This document shows positions 54,099 to 62,988 of a stretch of DNA of 64,000 nucleotides, in pieces. The stretch's first letter is position 1; every line of letters starts with the position of its first letter. Made by a program: the position numbers and the translations under genes. The notes below the pieces were generated by a model that ran no database searches, was not told where the DNA came from, and saw nothing but the letters and a program-made list of their open reading frames with translations. Source of the stretch: Lachnospiraceae bacterium (GTDB lineage Bacteria; Bacillota; Clostridia; Lachnospirales; Lachnospiraceae); contig JAFUGL010000014.1 in NCBI GenBank assembly GCA_017469405.1, positions 1 to 64,000 of the forward strand, written 5' to 3'.

Positions 54099-54140
54099 AA
54101 AATACAGGCTTGGTTTAAACAAGCCTGTATTTTGTTTTTT
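54099..54140 (+). terminator. terminator of the galactanase gene
   Basis: A 14-bp perfect stem (54099-54112 with 54120-54133) with a 7-base loop, then TTGTTTTTT. Confidence 0.85.
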
Positions 54141-54154
54141 AGATTACTTTTTTA

Positions 54155-54183
54155 TTGTTTCAAAACCTTGTATGTGTTATCAT
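54155..54183 (+). promoter_or_regulatory. possible promoter of the HAD phosphatase gene
   Basis: TTGTTT (54155-54160), a 17-base spacer and TATCAT (54178-54183), 60 bases before the ATG. The -35 box is weak. Confidence 0.4.
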
Positions 54184-54242
54184 ATAAGGTGGATTTGAAT
54201 GTAATTATAATACACGTACCGGGATATGACGGAGACGATAAA

Positions 54243-55052
54243 ATGGATAAAAAGATACTAATACTTGATATAGACGGAACACTTGTTAATTCTAAAAAAG
54301 AGATAACTCCAAAGACTTTTGAAGCTATTATGAATATTCAGGATATGGGGCATATAGTTGTGCTTGCTTCGGGCAGACCGTATCCGGGTATGAAGCAATT
54401 TGTGGAAAAGCTTGAGATGGATAAAAAGGGTGGTTATGCAATAGCATTTAACGGTGGCATGATAGTTGATTGTAAAACCGGAAAACCTGTCATAGAAAAG
54501 TGCATACCCAATAAATATATTGAGCCATTATATGAATATGCCTTAGACAATGAAATTGGTATGGTGACATATAAGGATGATATGGTTATCACAGGTACAA
54601 AGATGGATAACTATATGCAGTATGAAGCAAGATTAAATTTTATGCCATTAAAAAGAGTAAAGGATTTTTTGGATTTTGTTGATTTTGATATGGTCAAGTG
54701 CCTTATGACTGCGGAACCTAATGTTAAGGCTCCAAGGTGTGAGATGGAGCTTAAAAAGATGTTTGCTCCGGGACTAAATGTCTTTAGATCAGAACCGTAT
54801 TTTATAGAGATAACTACAAATGGTGTCGATAAGTCTACAACTATTCCTGAACTTCTAAAACTGCTTGACATTCCAAGAGAGAAATCCATATGTTGCGGAG
54901 ATGGATTCAATGATGTCACAATGGTTAAGTGTGCGGGTATAGGAGTGGCTATGGCAAATGCCCAGCAGATTGTCAAAGATAATGCTGATTATATAACAGG
55001 TTCATGTGAAGAGGATGGATTGGTTGAGGTTATAGAAAAATTTATTTTGTAA
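54243..55052 (+). CDS. Cof-type HAD-superfamily phosphatase
   Basis: A 269-residue HAD hydrolase of the Cof subfamily (type IIB cap). The nucleophile motif is ILDIDGTLVNS, motif II is LASGRPYPG, and the C-terminal motif reads GDGFNDVTMVKCAGIGVAMANA. Substrates are usually sugar phosphates or nucleotides. The ATG at 54243 has GGAG upstream; earlier in-frame codons would read through the promoter. The next gene starts 23 bases later, suggesting an operon with the PEP-synthase-like protein. Confidence 0.9.
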   Translation: MDKKILILDIDGTLVNSKKEITPKTFEAIMNIQDMGHIVVLASGRPYPGMKQFVEKLEMDKKGGYAIAFNGGMIVDCKTGKPVIEKCIPNKYIEPLYEYALDNEIGMVTYKDDMVITGTKMDNYMQYEARLNFMPLKRVKDFLDFVDFDMVKCLMTAEPNVKAPRCEMELKKMFAPGLNVFRSEPYFIEITTNGVDKSTTIPELLKLLDIPREKSICCGDGFNDVTMVKCAGIGVAMANAQQIVKDNADYITGSCEEDGLVEVIEKFIL

Positions 55053-55075
55053 ATAAAATTAAATGAGGTTTAATT

Positions 55076-57088
55076 ATGGATAACCCGATACTTTTAACAA
55101 AAGCAGATTCGCTGATCAGATTAAAAGAATTACTGAAAAAATCATATATTGAAGATATTGTTTGTGTAAATGTCAGTGAAGTGCTTGTCAACTTTGAAAA
55201 TGTATATGAACAGATATCGGATAAATTTAAAAATGATGATATTATCATAAGAAGTTCGCTCAGACATAATGGAAATTTTCATAATGTCAGATCACTTCAT
55301 CTTGATGCTACGGATGCTATAGCTGCAGATGATGTGGATAATGTTCGTGAGGCTTTAAAAAAGATGGCTTATATGTATGCCGGCAATGATGAGAATAAGC
55401 TCTCCGAATATTTTGATGAACAGATTCTTGTTCAGAGGTATTCGGACAATATTATAATTTCCGGAGTTGCATTTACACGAGACTTCATATATAAAAGACC
55501 GTATTATATGATTAATTATGAGGTGATTGATGGTACGGAAGAAATCCTTGATGATGAAAGAACCAAGTGGATTGCGAAAAATACTTCACAGGAGTTTTTG
55601 GATTATGAATTTTTAAGTCTTGTAAATGCTATAAAAGAGATTGAAGATATATATGGTGATATAGAGGCTTTAGAAATTAAATTTGGAATAGATTCCATAG
55701 ATAATGTGGTTATCTATCAGGTAAGACCGCTTGTAGAACTTTTTGATAAGCCTATGGCACTTACAGATAAAGAGTTTTTTGATGCAAAATCATTTGCGAA
55801 GTGTGATTACCTTGATACTAATCATGTGCTTTCGGATATGGCCAGCTGGAGGCCTGCTGAGATTTTAGGGTTAAATCCAAGACCGTTGGATTGTTCACTC
55901 TATAAAGAATTTATAACTTCCGGAAAATGGAATGAAAGTATAAGTCATTTCGGATATGCCAATGAGATAAATGATATTATGCAAAAAATCGGTAATAAAC
56001 CATACATTTCGGTGGAATATTCTATAGCAGGACTTACCCCTAAGAGCCTAAGCCCAAATATAAAGTTTAAGCTTAAGGAGTACTATATAGATAAGCTAAA
56101 AAAGAAACCTCAGCTGCATGAGAGACTTGAGAGAGACCTTATATTTAATTGCTATGATTTTGCTACAAAGGATAAGCTTTTTGAATTATCGGATTATGGC
56201 TTTTCAGATGAGGAAATTAATGAGGTTTCAAAGGCTTTATATGAGGTTACTGTCAATATAATAAATATTTATGATGATGTAATTAAAAGGGATTTTGATG
56301 ATTTAAATAAGCTTACGGAGTTAAGACATGAAATCAGATCAAATACACCTTTAAAAGAGACCAATATAATGAAGGTGTATAAGTATATAAACGATCTTAC
56401 AGATGCAATAGAAAACTACGGAGCCCATCAGTATATCAGACAATCTAGATGTGACATTATAGCAAGAAGTTTACTTAAAAGTCTTGCTGATAAAGGCTAT
56501 TTTACACATGAAGAAATTTATAAATTTATATCTTCCATAGAAACTGAAGAAACAAAGTTTGAAGACTATATAACGCGTTATATACATGGTGAGGTTGATA
56601 CGGAAGAGTTTAATGAATTGTATGGTCATTTAAGAGTTAAGACTTTTGATATCAGAACTGATTGTTATAAGCATATGAAACTTGAGGGTATATTTGAGGG
56701 CAGAAAAGAAAGTTATGGCAGGGATAAATATATTCTTGATGAGGCTGTTCTTTCACATGCGCTAAGTGATGTTGGTTTTGATATTGAACCTGGGGATTTT
56801 ATAAGTCTGGTGTCTGATATGATAAAAAACAAAGCATATTTCAGATTTGAATTTATAAAGTCCGTAAGCCTGATCCTTGATATGATAGTTGTTGTCGGAA
56901 ATCTTCATGGTATAGACAGAGAGGATATGTCATATCTTGAGATTCAGGAGTTAATCAGTTATCACAGCAGAGATTCATATATACAGATTATACAATCAAG
57001 AAGAGATATGTATCATGCATATTCATATCTTGTTTTACCTGAGCTTATATTCAATGTTGGAGATATAGATGTTATAGAGTATAAGTAG
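55076..57088 (+). CDS. PEP-synthase/PPDK-like protein lacking the phosphohistidine domain
   Basis: A 670-residue protein. The N-terminal third is an ATP-grasp domain of the pyruvate phosphate dikinase/PEP synthase type: IIRSSLRHNGNF, QILVQRYSDNIIISGVAFTRD and a terminal VIYQVRPLVE. The middle (about 215-560) resembles the substrate region of PEP-utilising enzymes, including LYGHLRVKTFDIRTD. The protein ends near LPELIFNVGDIDVIEYK, where homologues continue into the swivelling domain with the phosphorylated His. That domain is absent, so normal phosphotransfer is not possible within this chain. A partner may supply it, or the protein binds nucleotide for another purpose. GAGGTTTAATT precedes the ATG. 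Confidence 0.65.
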   Translation: MDNPILLTKADSLIRLKELLKKSYIEDIVCVNVSEVLVNFENVYEQISDKFKNDDIIIRSSLRHNGNFHNVRSLHLDATDAIAADDVDNVREALKKMAYMYAGNDENKLSEYFDEQILVQRYSDNIIISGVAFTRDFIYKRPYYMINYEVIDGTEEILDDERTKWIAKNTSQEFLDYEFLSLVNAIKEIEDIYGDIEALEIKFGIDSIDNVVIYQVRPLVELFDKPMALTDKEFFDAKSFAKCDYLDTNHVLSDMASWRPAEILGLNPRPLDCSLYKEFITSGKWNESISHFGYANEINDIMQKIGNKPYISVEYSIAGLTPKSLSPNIKFKLKEYYIDKLKKKPQLHERLERDLIFNCYDFATKDKLFELSDYGFSDEEINEVSKALYEVTVNIINIYDDVIKRDFDDLNKLTELRHEIRSNTPLKETNIMKVYKYINDLTDAIENYGAHQYIRQSRCDIIARSLLKSLADKGYFTHEEIYKFISSIETEETKFEDYITRYIHGEVDTEEFNELYGHLRVKTFDIRTDCYKHMKLEGIFEGRKESYGRDKYILDEAVLSHALSDVGFDIEPGDFISLVSDMIKNKAYFRFEFIKSVSLILDMIVVVGNLHGIDREDMSYLEIQELISYHSRDSYIQIIQSRRDMYHAYSYLVLPELIFNVGDIDVIEYK

Positions 57089-57132
57089 TTTTTGAAAATA
57101 ATGGTAACAAAAGGTTGAGTGAAGGAGATATA

Positions 57133-57681
57133 ATGGCTTATAAAAAACTGATGGTAGAATTTCCGGGAAGGAATTACAGCACAGATAAACCGCTTTTATA
57201 TTACGCAGGCAAGGTGTTTGAAGAGAAGGGCTATGAGGTAATAAGACTTGGGTATAATTTTAAACTGCTTGGTGATAAGGATGATATAGAAGGGCTTATA
57301 GAAGAAGCTAAATCATATATAAAAAAGGAACTCGATAAGGTGGATTTTTCGGGTTACGATGATATAGTTTTTATATCAAAAAGTATGGGGACAGCTCTTG
57401 CCGGATATTTTGAAGAACAATATAAGATTAAAGTAAGGCATATATTTCTTACACCTGTACAAAGTGCACTCAAATATATGAAGAGAGGTAAATGTATAGT
57501 CGTCTCCGGAAAAAATGATAAGATTTTAGACAGCAGAAGACTTAAAATTTATTGTGTTGAACAGGATGTTGCATTGCAGCAATTTGAAAATGTGGGACAT
57601 TCTCTTGAATCTGACGATATCAATACTACATTTGCAATTCTGATGGTAATTGTAAAGCTTTATAAAGGCTTTTCGAATTGA
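57133..57681 (+). CDS. small alpha/beta-hydrolase-like protein
   Basis: A 182-residue protein with a compact alpha/beta-hydrolase pattern. A Ser in FISKSMGTALA sits at the nucleophile elbow position, though the first Gly of GxSxG is Ser. A likely catalytic His is in NVGHSLE, and an Asp may lie in KNDKILDSR. It resembles small dienelactone-hydrolase-type proteins. GAAGGAGA precedes the ATG at 57133, a better start than an upstream TTG. It lies 44 bases after the PEP-synthase-like gene, so it is probably in one transcript with it. Confidence 0.6.
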   Translation: MAYKKLMVEFPGRNYSTDKPLLYYAGKVFEEKGYEVIRLGYNFKLLGDKDDIEGLIEEAKSYIKKELDKVDFSGYDDIVFISKSMGTALAGYFEEQYKIKVRHIFLTPVQSALKYMKRGKCIVVSGKNDKILDSRRLKIYCVEQDVALQQFENVGHSLESDDINTTFAILMVIVKLYKGFSN

Positions 57682-57706
57682 TTTAATTGCACGTATGAGT
57701 TATAAT
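57678..57706 (+). promoter_or_regulatory. promoter of the bactofilin gene
   Basis: TTGATT (57678-57683), a 17-base spacer and a perfect TATAAT (57701-57706), 27 bases before the start codon. The -35 box overlaps the end of the hydrolase gene. Confidence 0.6.
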
Positions 57707-57733
57707 TGAAAGAAAAATACTGGGAGGAAAAAA

Positions 57734-58909
57734 ATGGGATTTTTTAAAGATTTTAAAAGAGATTTTGCACAAGCTGTTAACGAGCTTATGCCTGATAAGG
57801 ATGAGCTTGCTAATGAGTATGATGATGAAGATATAGTCAATACATTTGACAGTGCTGATGATATGGATATTGCACCGGAAGATATGCTGGAAAACATTGA
57901 TGATATCAGTATAGATACATTTAGCAAAGATGAGAATGTTGAAATAAAAGATAATGAGCCGGCTTTGGAATCCGCTTCCGAAGAAGATGATTCCGAGTCA
58001 TATAATAGCATTCCACAGGCGGAAATTGTTAAAGATGAAAGTGATGAAGTTGAAAATGGAATTAATTCATTTGATGATGAGTCCGTTGATGGAGAAGAGG
58101 AAGAGTTATTAGAAGCTTTATCACCTGAAGAAATGTTTTCTGAAACAGGTAACAATGAAGAAGATAATGCCGATTTCAGTGAGACTGTAGAAACTTATGG
58201 TGATGATGAACTTAAAGCTGTGGATGCTCTTGATGAAGAAAATATGATGGAAAATACAGACGATGCTTTGGCAATTGAACCGGAAGCAAATGTTCTTGAG
58301 GGCATGGATTTAAATGCGGCGGTCGAAACCGCTATAAACAGCAGAAATGACATTGAAGAAGAAAAGGAAGATGGATATGAGGAGGCAGATATGGCAGATA
58401 TAGAAGAAAAGATAGTTGAAGAAGAGTCTACAGAACAAAAGGAGCAGGAAGCAAACAGCATTCTTACTGATGATACTACATATATAACTAAGGGTACAAC
58501 AATTAGGGGTAATATCGAAACTGACGGAGGAGTAGATGTTATAGGAACCGTTGAAGGTGATGTAAAATGCGCAGGCAAGCTTATAATCGGAGGAACCATT
58601 GAAGGTAATATCGAGGCCGGTGAAATATATGCAAATGCTGCAAAGATTAAGGGTGAGATAATTACTGAAGGAAGCGTTAAGATAGGTGTCGGTACTGTAG
58701 TAGTCGGAAATGTGACTGCAACTTCAGCAGTTATTGCAGGTGCCGTAAACGGAGATATAGATGTACAGGGACCTGTTATAGTTGATTCGACAGCTGTTAT
58801 CATGGGTGATATTAAATCCCGTTCAGTTCAGATAAATAACGGAGCTGTTATAGAGGGACGTTGTTCACAATGCTACTCAGAGATAGATGTAAAGAGCTTT
58901 TTTGAATAG
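57734..58909 (+). CDS. bactofilin-type polymer-forming protein with long acidic N-terminus
   Basis: A 391-residue protein. The C-terminal 140 residues (about 252-391) have the short glycine-turn beta-helix repeats of bactofilins (GTTIRGNIETDGGVDVIGTV and similar). These proteins polymerise without nucleotides and organise cell-shape and envelope factors. The N-terminal 250 residues are highly acidic and low in complexity. The first 20 residues are hydrophobic and basic (MGFFKDFKRDFAQAV) and could form an amphipathic membrane-targeting helix. Typical bactofilins are under 200 residues, so the acidic extension is unusual. The gene precedes pyrH. Confidence 0.8.
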   Translation: MGFFKDFKRDFAQAVNELMPDKDELANEYDDEDIVNTFDSADDMDIAPEDMLENIDDISIDTFSKDENVEIKDNEPALESASEEDDSESYNSIPQAEIVKDESDEVENGINSFDDESVDGEEEELLEALSPEEMFSETGNNEEDNADFSETVETYGDDELKAVDALDEENMMENTDDALAIEPEANVLEGMDLNAAVETAINSRNDIEEEKEDGYEEADMADIEEKIVEEESTEQKEQEANSILTDDTTYITKGTTIRGNIETDGGVDVIGTVEGDVKCAGKLIIGGTIEGNIEAGEIYANAAKIKGEIITEGSVKIGVGTVVVGNVTATSAVIAGAVNGDIDVQGPVIVDSTAVIMGDIKSRSVQINNGAVIEGRCSQCYSEIDVKSFFE

Positions 58910-58981
58910 ATCATCACAGATTGATTAGATATAGATATTTACAGATAGAATCAGAGTAAATGAAATTAGGAGACAGACAAC

Positions 58982-59686
58982 ATGGAGATGAAAAGAATAT
59001 TACTTAAGCTTAGTGGTGAAGCACTGGCAGGCGATAAGAAAACCGGCTTTGATGACGAGACTGTAGTTGAGGTTGCCAAGCAGATAAAAGAGGTTATTGA
59101 TAAAGGTATACAGGTAAGTATAGTTATCGGTGGAGGAAACTTCTGGAGAGGAAGAACCTCAGAACATATGGAAAGAGTTAAAGCAGACCAGATAGGCATG
59201 CTTGCAACTGTTATGAACTGTATGTATACCGCTGATGCACTTAGAAGACAGGGAATTAAATCTCATATTATGACACCATTTATGTGTGGAAGCATGACCG
59301 AATTATTTAATAAGGACAAGGCTATAGAATATCTCGAAAAAGGAGAGGTGTGTTTCTTCGCGGGAGGAACAGGACATCCGTATTTTTCAACAGATACAGC
59401 GACAGTACTTATGGCAGTAGAGGTTGAATCCGATGCGATACTTATGGCAAAGGCAATCGACGGAGTTTATGACAGTGATCCTAAGCTCAATCCGGATGCT
59501 AAGAAGTATGATTATCTTGATATAAATGAGATAATAGATAAAAAGCTTGGAGTTATAGATCTTGCGGCAGCAGTTCTTGCCATGGAAAATAAGATGCCTA
59601 TGATGCTCTTTGGCCTTAATGAAGAAAACAGTATTATAAAGACTGTTTCGGGTGAGTTTACAGGCACTATGGTAAGATGTGAATAA
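58982..59686 (+). CDS. pyrH: UMP kinase
   Basis: A 234-residue amino-acid-kinase-family enzyme that makes UDP from UMP. It carries ILLKLSGEALAG, VIGGGNFWRGR, the UMP-binding THPYFSTDTA-like segment (here FAGGTGHPYFSTDTA) and AIDGVYDSDP. Length is typical. AGGAG lies 9 bases before the ATG. The frr gene follows after 25 bases, the standard pairing; rpsB and tsf, often upstream, are not in this window. Confidence 0.96.
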   Translation: MEMKRILLKLSGEALAGDKKTGFDDETVVEVAKQIKEVIDKGIQVSIVIGGGNFWRGRTSEHMERVKADQIGMLATVMNCMYTADALRRQGIKSHIMTPFMCGSMTELFNKDKAIEYLEKGEVCFFAGGTGHPYFSTDTATVLMAVEVESDAILMAKAIDGVYDSDPKLNPDAKKYDYLDINEIIDKKLGVIDLAAAVLAMENKMPMMLFGLNEENSIIKTVSGEFTGTMVRCE

Positions 59687-59711
59687 TAAATAGAAAGATG
59701 AGGAAAAAGCA

Positions 59712-60257
59712 ATGTTAAAACAGTACGAAGAAAAAATGGAAAAATCAGTAGATAATCTTAAATCAGAATATGCAAGCATAAGAGCGGGAAGAGCTAATCC
59801 GCATATTTTGGATAAATTAAGAGTAGACTATTATGGTACACCATCTCCTTTACAGCAGGTTGCCAACATTACGGTTCCTGAGGCAAGAACAATTATAATT
59901 CAGCCTTGGGAGGCAAGTCTTATAAAGGAAATAGAAAAGGCTATCCTTACATCTGATCTTGGTGTTACTCCTAACAATGATGGAAAGGCAGTAATCATAA
60001 ATTTCCCTGAGCTTACAGAGGACAGAAGAAAAGAGATGGTTAAGGATGTAAAGAAGAAGGGTGAAGCAGCTAAGGTTGCAGTCAGAAATGTCAGACGTGA
60101 TGCAAATGATGCTGTTAAGAAGATGAATAAATCCAACGAGATGTCAGATGATGAGCTTAAGGACAATGAGGATAAGATTCAGAAGATGACAGACAAGTAT
60201 ATAGGAATGATTGATAAGGCTGTTGAAGATAAGTCTAAAGAAATTCTTACTGTATAA
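59712..60257 (+). CDS. frr: ribosome recycling factor
   Basis: A 181-residue factor that splits post-termination ribosomes with EF-G. The ASIRAGRANPHILD motif and RTIIIQPWE are family signatures, and the C-terminal helix has the KKMNKSNEMSDDELK pattern. Length is close to 185. GAGGAAAAA precedes the ATG. Confidence 0.96.
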   Translation: MLKQYEEKMEKSVDNLKSEYASIRAGRANPHILDKLRVDYYGTPSPLQQVANITVPEARTIIIQPWEASLIKEIEKAILTSDLGVTPNNDGKAVIINFPELTEDRRKEMVKDVKKKGEAAKVAVRNVRRDANDAVKKMNKSNEMSDDELKDNEDKIQKMTDKYIGMIDKAVEDKSKEILTV

Positions 60258-60275
60258 TTTGGGGGATAGCAGGAT

Positions 60276-61001
60276 TTGGAAAAGGTTATAGATGGTGAAA
60301 AGCTTAATGTGCCTAATCATGTTGCCATAATACTTGACGGTAACGGAAGATGGGCGAAAAAAAGACTTATGCCCAGAAACTATGGACATAAGGCCGGAGC
60401 AAAAACCTTGGAAAAGGTTTGTGATGACGCTAAGGAACTTGGAATAAAATATCTTACTGTATATGCATTTTCAACTGAAAACTGGAAACGTTCGGTAGAG
60501 GAAGTTTCCGGTATCATGAATATTTTGAGGGATTACCTTGCTGATTGTATAAAATGGGCAGATGAAAAAAACATGCGTATCAGAATCATAGGTGACAGGA
60601 CAGCTCTTGATGCGGATATTGTAGAAAAAATCGAAGAGGCTGAAAGAGTATCAAAGATATATGACGGGCTCAATTTTACCATAGCAATTAATTATGGCGG
60701 CAGAGATGATATAAGAAGAGGTGTTAAAAAGCTTATATCGGATGTTAATTCCGGAAAAATAAATGAAGAGATATCTGAGGATTTGATTTCCTCATATCTT
60801 GATACGGCTGACATTCCGGATCCTGATTTACTTATCAGGACAAGTGGAGAGGAAAGGCTTTCTAATTTCCTTATATGGCAGCTTGCATATACGGAGTTTT
60901 ATTTTACAGATTGTTTATGGCCGGATTTTAATATGAATGAGCTTAAAAAGGCAGTAAGATATTATAACGGCAGAGACAGAAGATATGGCGGAGTAAAGTA
61001 G
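60276..61001 (+). CDS. uppS: isoprenyl transferase (undecaprenyl diphosphate synthase)
   Basis: A 241-residue cis-prenyltransferase that makes the C55 lipid carrier for cell-wall synthesis. Motifs are HVAIILDGNGRWAKKR with the catalytic Asp, GHKAGAK, VYAFSTENWKRS and the C-terminal DLLIRTSGEERLSNFLIWQ. The frame opens with TTG at 60276; the preceding GGGGGAT gives a plausible site and no ATG in frame fits better. Confidence 0.94.
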   Translation: MEKVIDGEKLNVPNHVAIILDGNGRWAKKRLMPRNYGHKAGAKTLEKVCDDAKELGIKYLTVYAFSTENWKRSVEEVSGIMNILRDYLADCIKWADEKNMRIRIIGDRTALDADIVEKIEEAERVSKIYDGLNFTIAINYGGRDDIRRGVKKLISDVNSGKINEEISEDLISSYLDTADIPDPDLLIRTSGEERLSNFLIWQLAYTEFYFTDCLWPDFNMNELKKAVRYYNGRDRRYGGVK

Positions 61002-61012
61002 AGGTAAAGTGC

Positions 61013-61816
61013 ATGTTTAAGCAAAGACTTTTAAGTGGAATAGTTCTTGTTATACTTGCAGTGGTAATATTATATCTGGGCGGATACGTAACAGGTGCTG
61101 CAGTATTGCTTTTATCTATAGGTGCCATGTTCGAACTGCTAAGAATATATAAGCAGCACAACACGGTTCTCGGATTTGCCGGCTATGGGGCGGTTATAGC
61201 ATATTATATGCTGCTGTTCTTTGATTTACGTGAGTATATATTATTTATGTTTATTGCAGCCATACTTGTAATCCTTGGTATCTATGTATTTGCATATCCA
61301 AAATATACTGATAAAGACATAATGGCAGTTGTATTTGGATTCTTTTATACAACCTTTATGCTTTCGTATGTATATGAGATAAGAATTCTTTCTCATGGAG
61401 GCATACTTGTAATTATGATATTTATCTGTTCATGGGTAAATGATACATTGGCATACTGCGCCGGTGTTACCATGGGAAAGCATAAGATGTCACCGAAGCT
61501 TAGTCCTAAAAAGAGTATCGAGGGACTTATAGGCGGGCTGCTTGGCGCCGCTATCGTAGGAGGAGTTTACGGATACTTCTTTGATAAATATGTATATGCT
61601 ATAGATAACAGCATCGCTGTATTTGCAATTATCGGATTTCTGGGTGCTGCTGTGGCAGTTATCGGTGATTTGACTGCATCGGCTATTAAGAGAAATAATG
61701 ATATAAAGGATTACAGCAATCTTATCCCGGGACATGGCGGAATACTTGACAGATTTGACAGTATAATATTTACTGCACCGATTATATATTATCTGCTTAT
61801 ATTTATGACTACATAA
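61013..61816 (+). CDS. cdsA: phosphatidate cytidylyltransferase
   Basis: A 267-residue membrane enzyme that makes CDP-diacylglycerol from phosphatidate and CTP. It has about eight hydrophobic segments. The C-terminal signature GHGGILDRFDSIIF and SPKKSIEGLIGG are diagnostic. It is 11 bases after uppS and 21 bases before dxr. Confidence 0.95.
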   Translation: MFKQRLLSGIVLVILAVVILYLGGYVTGAAVLLLSIGAMFELLRIYKQHNTVLGFAGYGAVIAYYMLLFFDLREYILFMFIAAILVILGIYVFAYPKYTDKDIMAVVFGFFYTTFMLSYVYEIRILSHGGILVIMIFICSWVNDTLAYCAGVTMGKHKMSPKLSPKKSIEGLIGGLLGAAIVGGVYGYFFDKYVYAIDNSIAVFAIIGFLGAAVAVIGDLTASAIKRNNDIKDYSNLIPGHGGILDRFDSIIFTAPIIYYLLIFMTT

Positions 61817-61837
61817 AAAATAATCTTTGGAGGATAA

Positions 61838-62977
61838 ATGAAACATATATCAATTATTGGTTCAACAGGCTCTATAGGAACGCAGAGCCTTGATATAGTA
61901 AGAGCAAATGATGATTTAAAGGTTGTTGCTCTTGCAGCAGGAAGCAATGTATCATTGCTTGAAAAACAGGCGCGAGAATTCAAACCTGACATAATAGGAA
62001 TTTGGGATGAGGACAAGGCTAATGATTTAAGAATTGCCTTGTCTGAATTTGACATAAGGATAGTTTCCGGTATGGATGGGCTTATAGAGGTTGCAACCTA
62101 TGTTAAAGCTGATATCGTGATAACCGCCATCGTCGGAATGATAGGAATCAGACCAACCGTCGAAGCTATTAAAGCAGGAAAGGATATAGCACTTGCCAAC
62201 AAGGAAACACTTGTTACTGCCGGACATATAATTATGCCTTTGGCAAAGGAGTATAATGTACGTATACTTCCTGTTGACAGTGAACATTCGGCTATATTCC
62301 AATGTCTGCATGGAGAAGAAGATAATAAAATCAGCCGTCTGCTTATAACTGCATCAGGCGGTCCGTTTAGGGGAAAAACAAGGAAAGAACTGGAAAATGT
62401 AACGGTTGAAGACGCATTAAAACATCCAAATTGGAGTATGGGTAATAAAATTACCATAGATTCTGCTACAATGGTCAACAAAGGACTTGAGGTAATAGAA
62501 GCAAGATGGCTTTTTGATGTTGCACCATCCGATATTGAGGTTGTAGTACAGCCTCAGAGCATAATTCATTCCATGGTAGAGTTTTCCGATGGCGCAGTAA
62601 AAGCACAGCTTGGTACACCGGATATGAAGCTTCCTATACAGTATGCTTTGTATTATCCGGAAAGAAGATATCTTGCCGGAGACAGACTCGACTTTACCAA
62701 GATGAGTGGAATAATAATCGATAAACCTGATAAAGATGTGTTTAAAGGACTTACCTTTGCATATAATTCATTAGAAAAGGGCGGTTCGATGCCTACAGTG
62801 TTCAATGCGGCAAACGAAAAGGCAGTATCACTTTTCCTAAACAGAAAAATAAAATTCCTTGAAATATATGACATCATAGAAAACTGCATGGACAATCACA
62901 GGGTAATTGAAAACCCAACACTTGAGGAAATATTAAACTTGCAAAAAGAAATCAATGAATCAATTGATGCAATGTAA
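61838..62977 (+). CDS. dxr: 1-deoxy-D-xylulose 5-phosphate reductoisomerase
   Basis: A 379-residue MEP-pathway enzyme that supplies isoprenoid precursors, including those for UppS. The NADPH loop GSTGSIGTQ, ALANKETLVTAG, PVDSEHSAIFQCL and the metal-binding IDSATMVNKGLEVIEA are clear. TTGGAGGA lies 5 bases before the ATG. It heads directly to the RseP-like protease gene, the usual order in clostridia. Confidence 0.96.
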   Translation: MKHISIIGSTGSIGTQSLDIVRANDDLKVVALAAGSNVSLLEKQAREFKPDIIGIWDEDKANDLRIALSEFDIRIVSGMDGLIEVATYVKADIVITAIVGMIGIRPTVEAIKAGKDIALANKETLVTAGHIIMPLAKEYNVRILPVDSEHSAIFQCLHGEEDNKISRLLITASGGPFRGKTRKELENVTVEDALKHPNWSMGNKITIDSATMVNKGLEVIEARWLFDVAPSDIEVVVQPQSIIHSMVEFSDGAVKAQLGTPDMKLPIQYALYYPERRYLAGDRLDFTKMSGIIIDKPDKDVFKGLTFAYNSLEKGGSMPTVFNAANEKAVSLFLNRKIKFLEIYDIIENCMDNHRVIENPTLEEILNLQKEINESIDAM

Positions 62978-62988
62978 AGGAGTAAACT

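Noticed and set aside
54132..54242. N-terminal extension of the HAD phosphatase
   Set aside because: It would start inside the galactanase terminator and include the promoter; the ATG at 54243 fits the family start.
58195..58803. A 202-residue minus-strand frame inside the bactofilin gene
   Set aside because: Repeat-rich shadow of the bactofilin on the other strand, made of Ser/Ile/Pro runs with no start signals.
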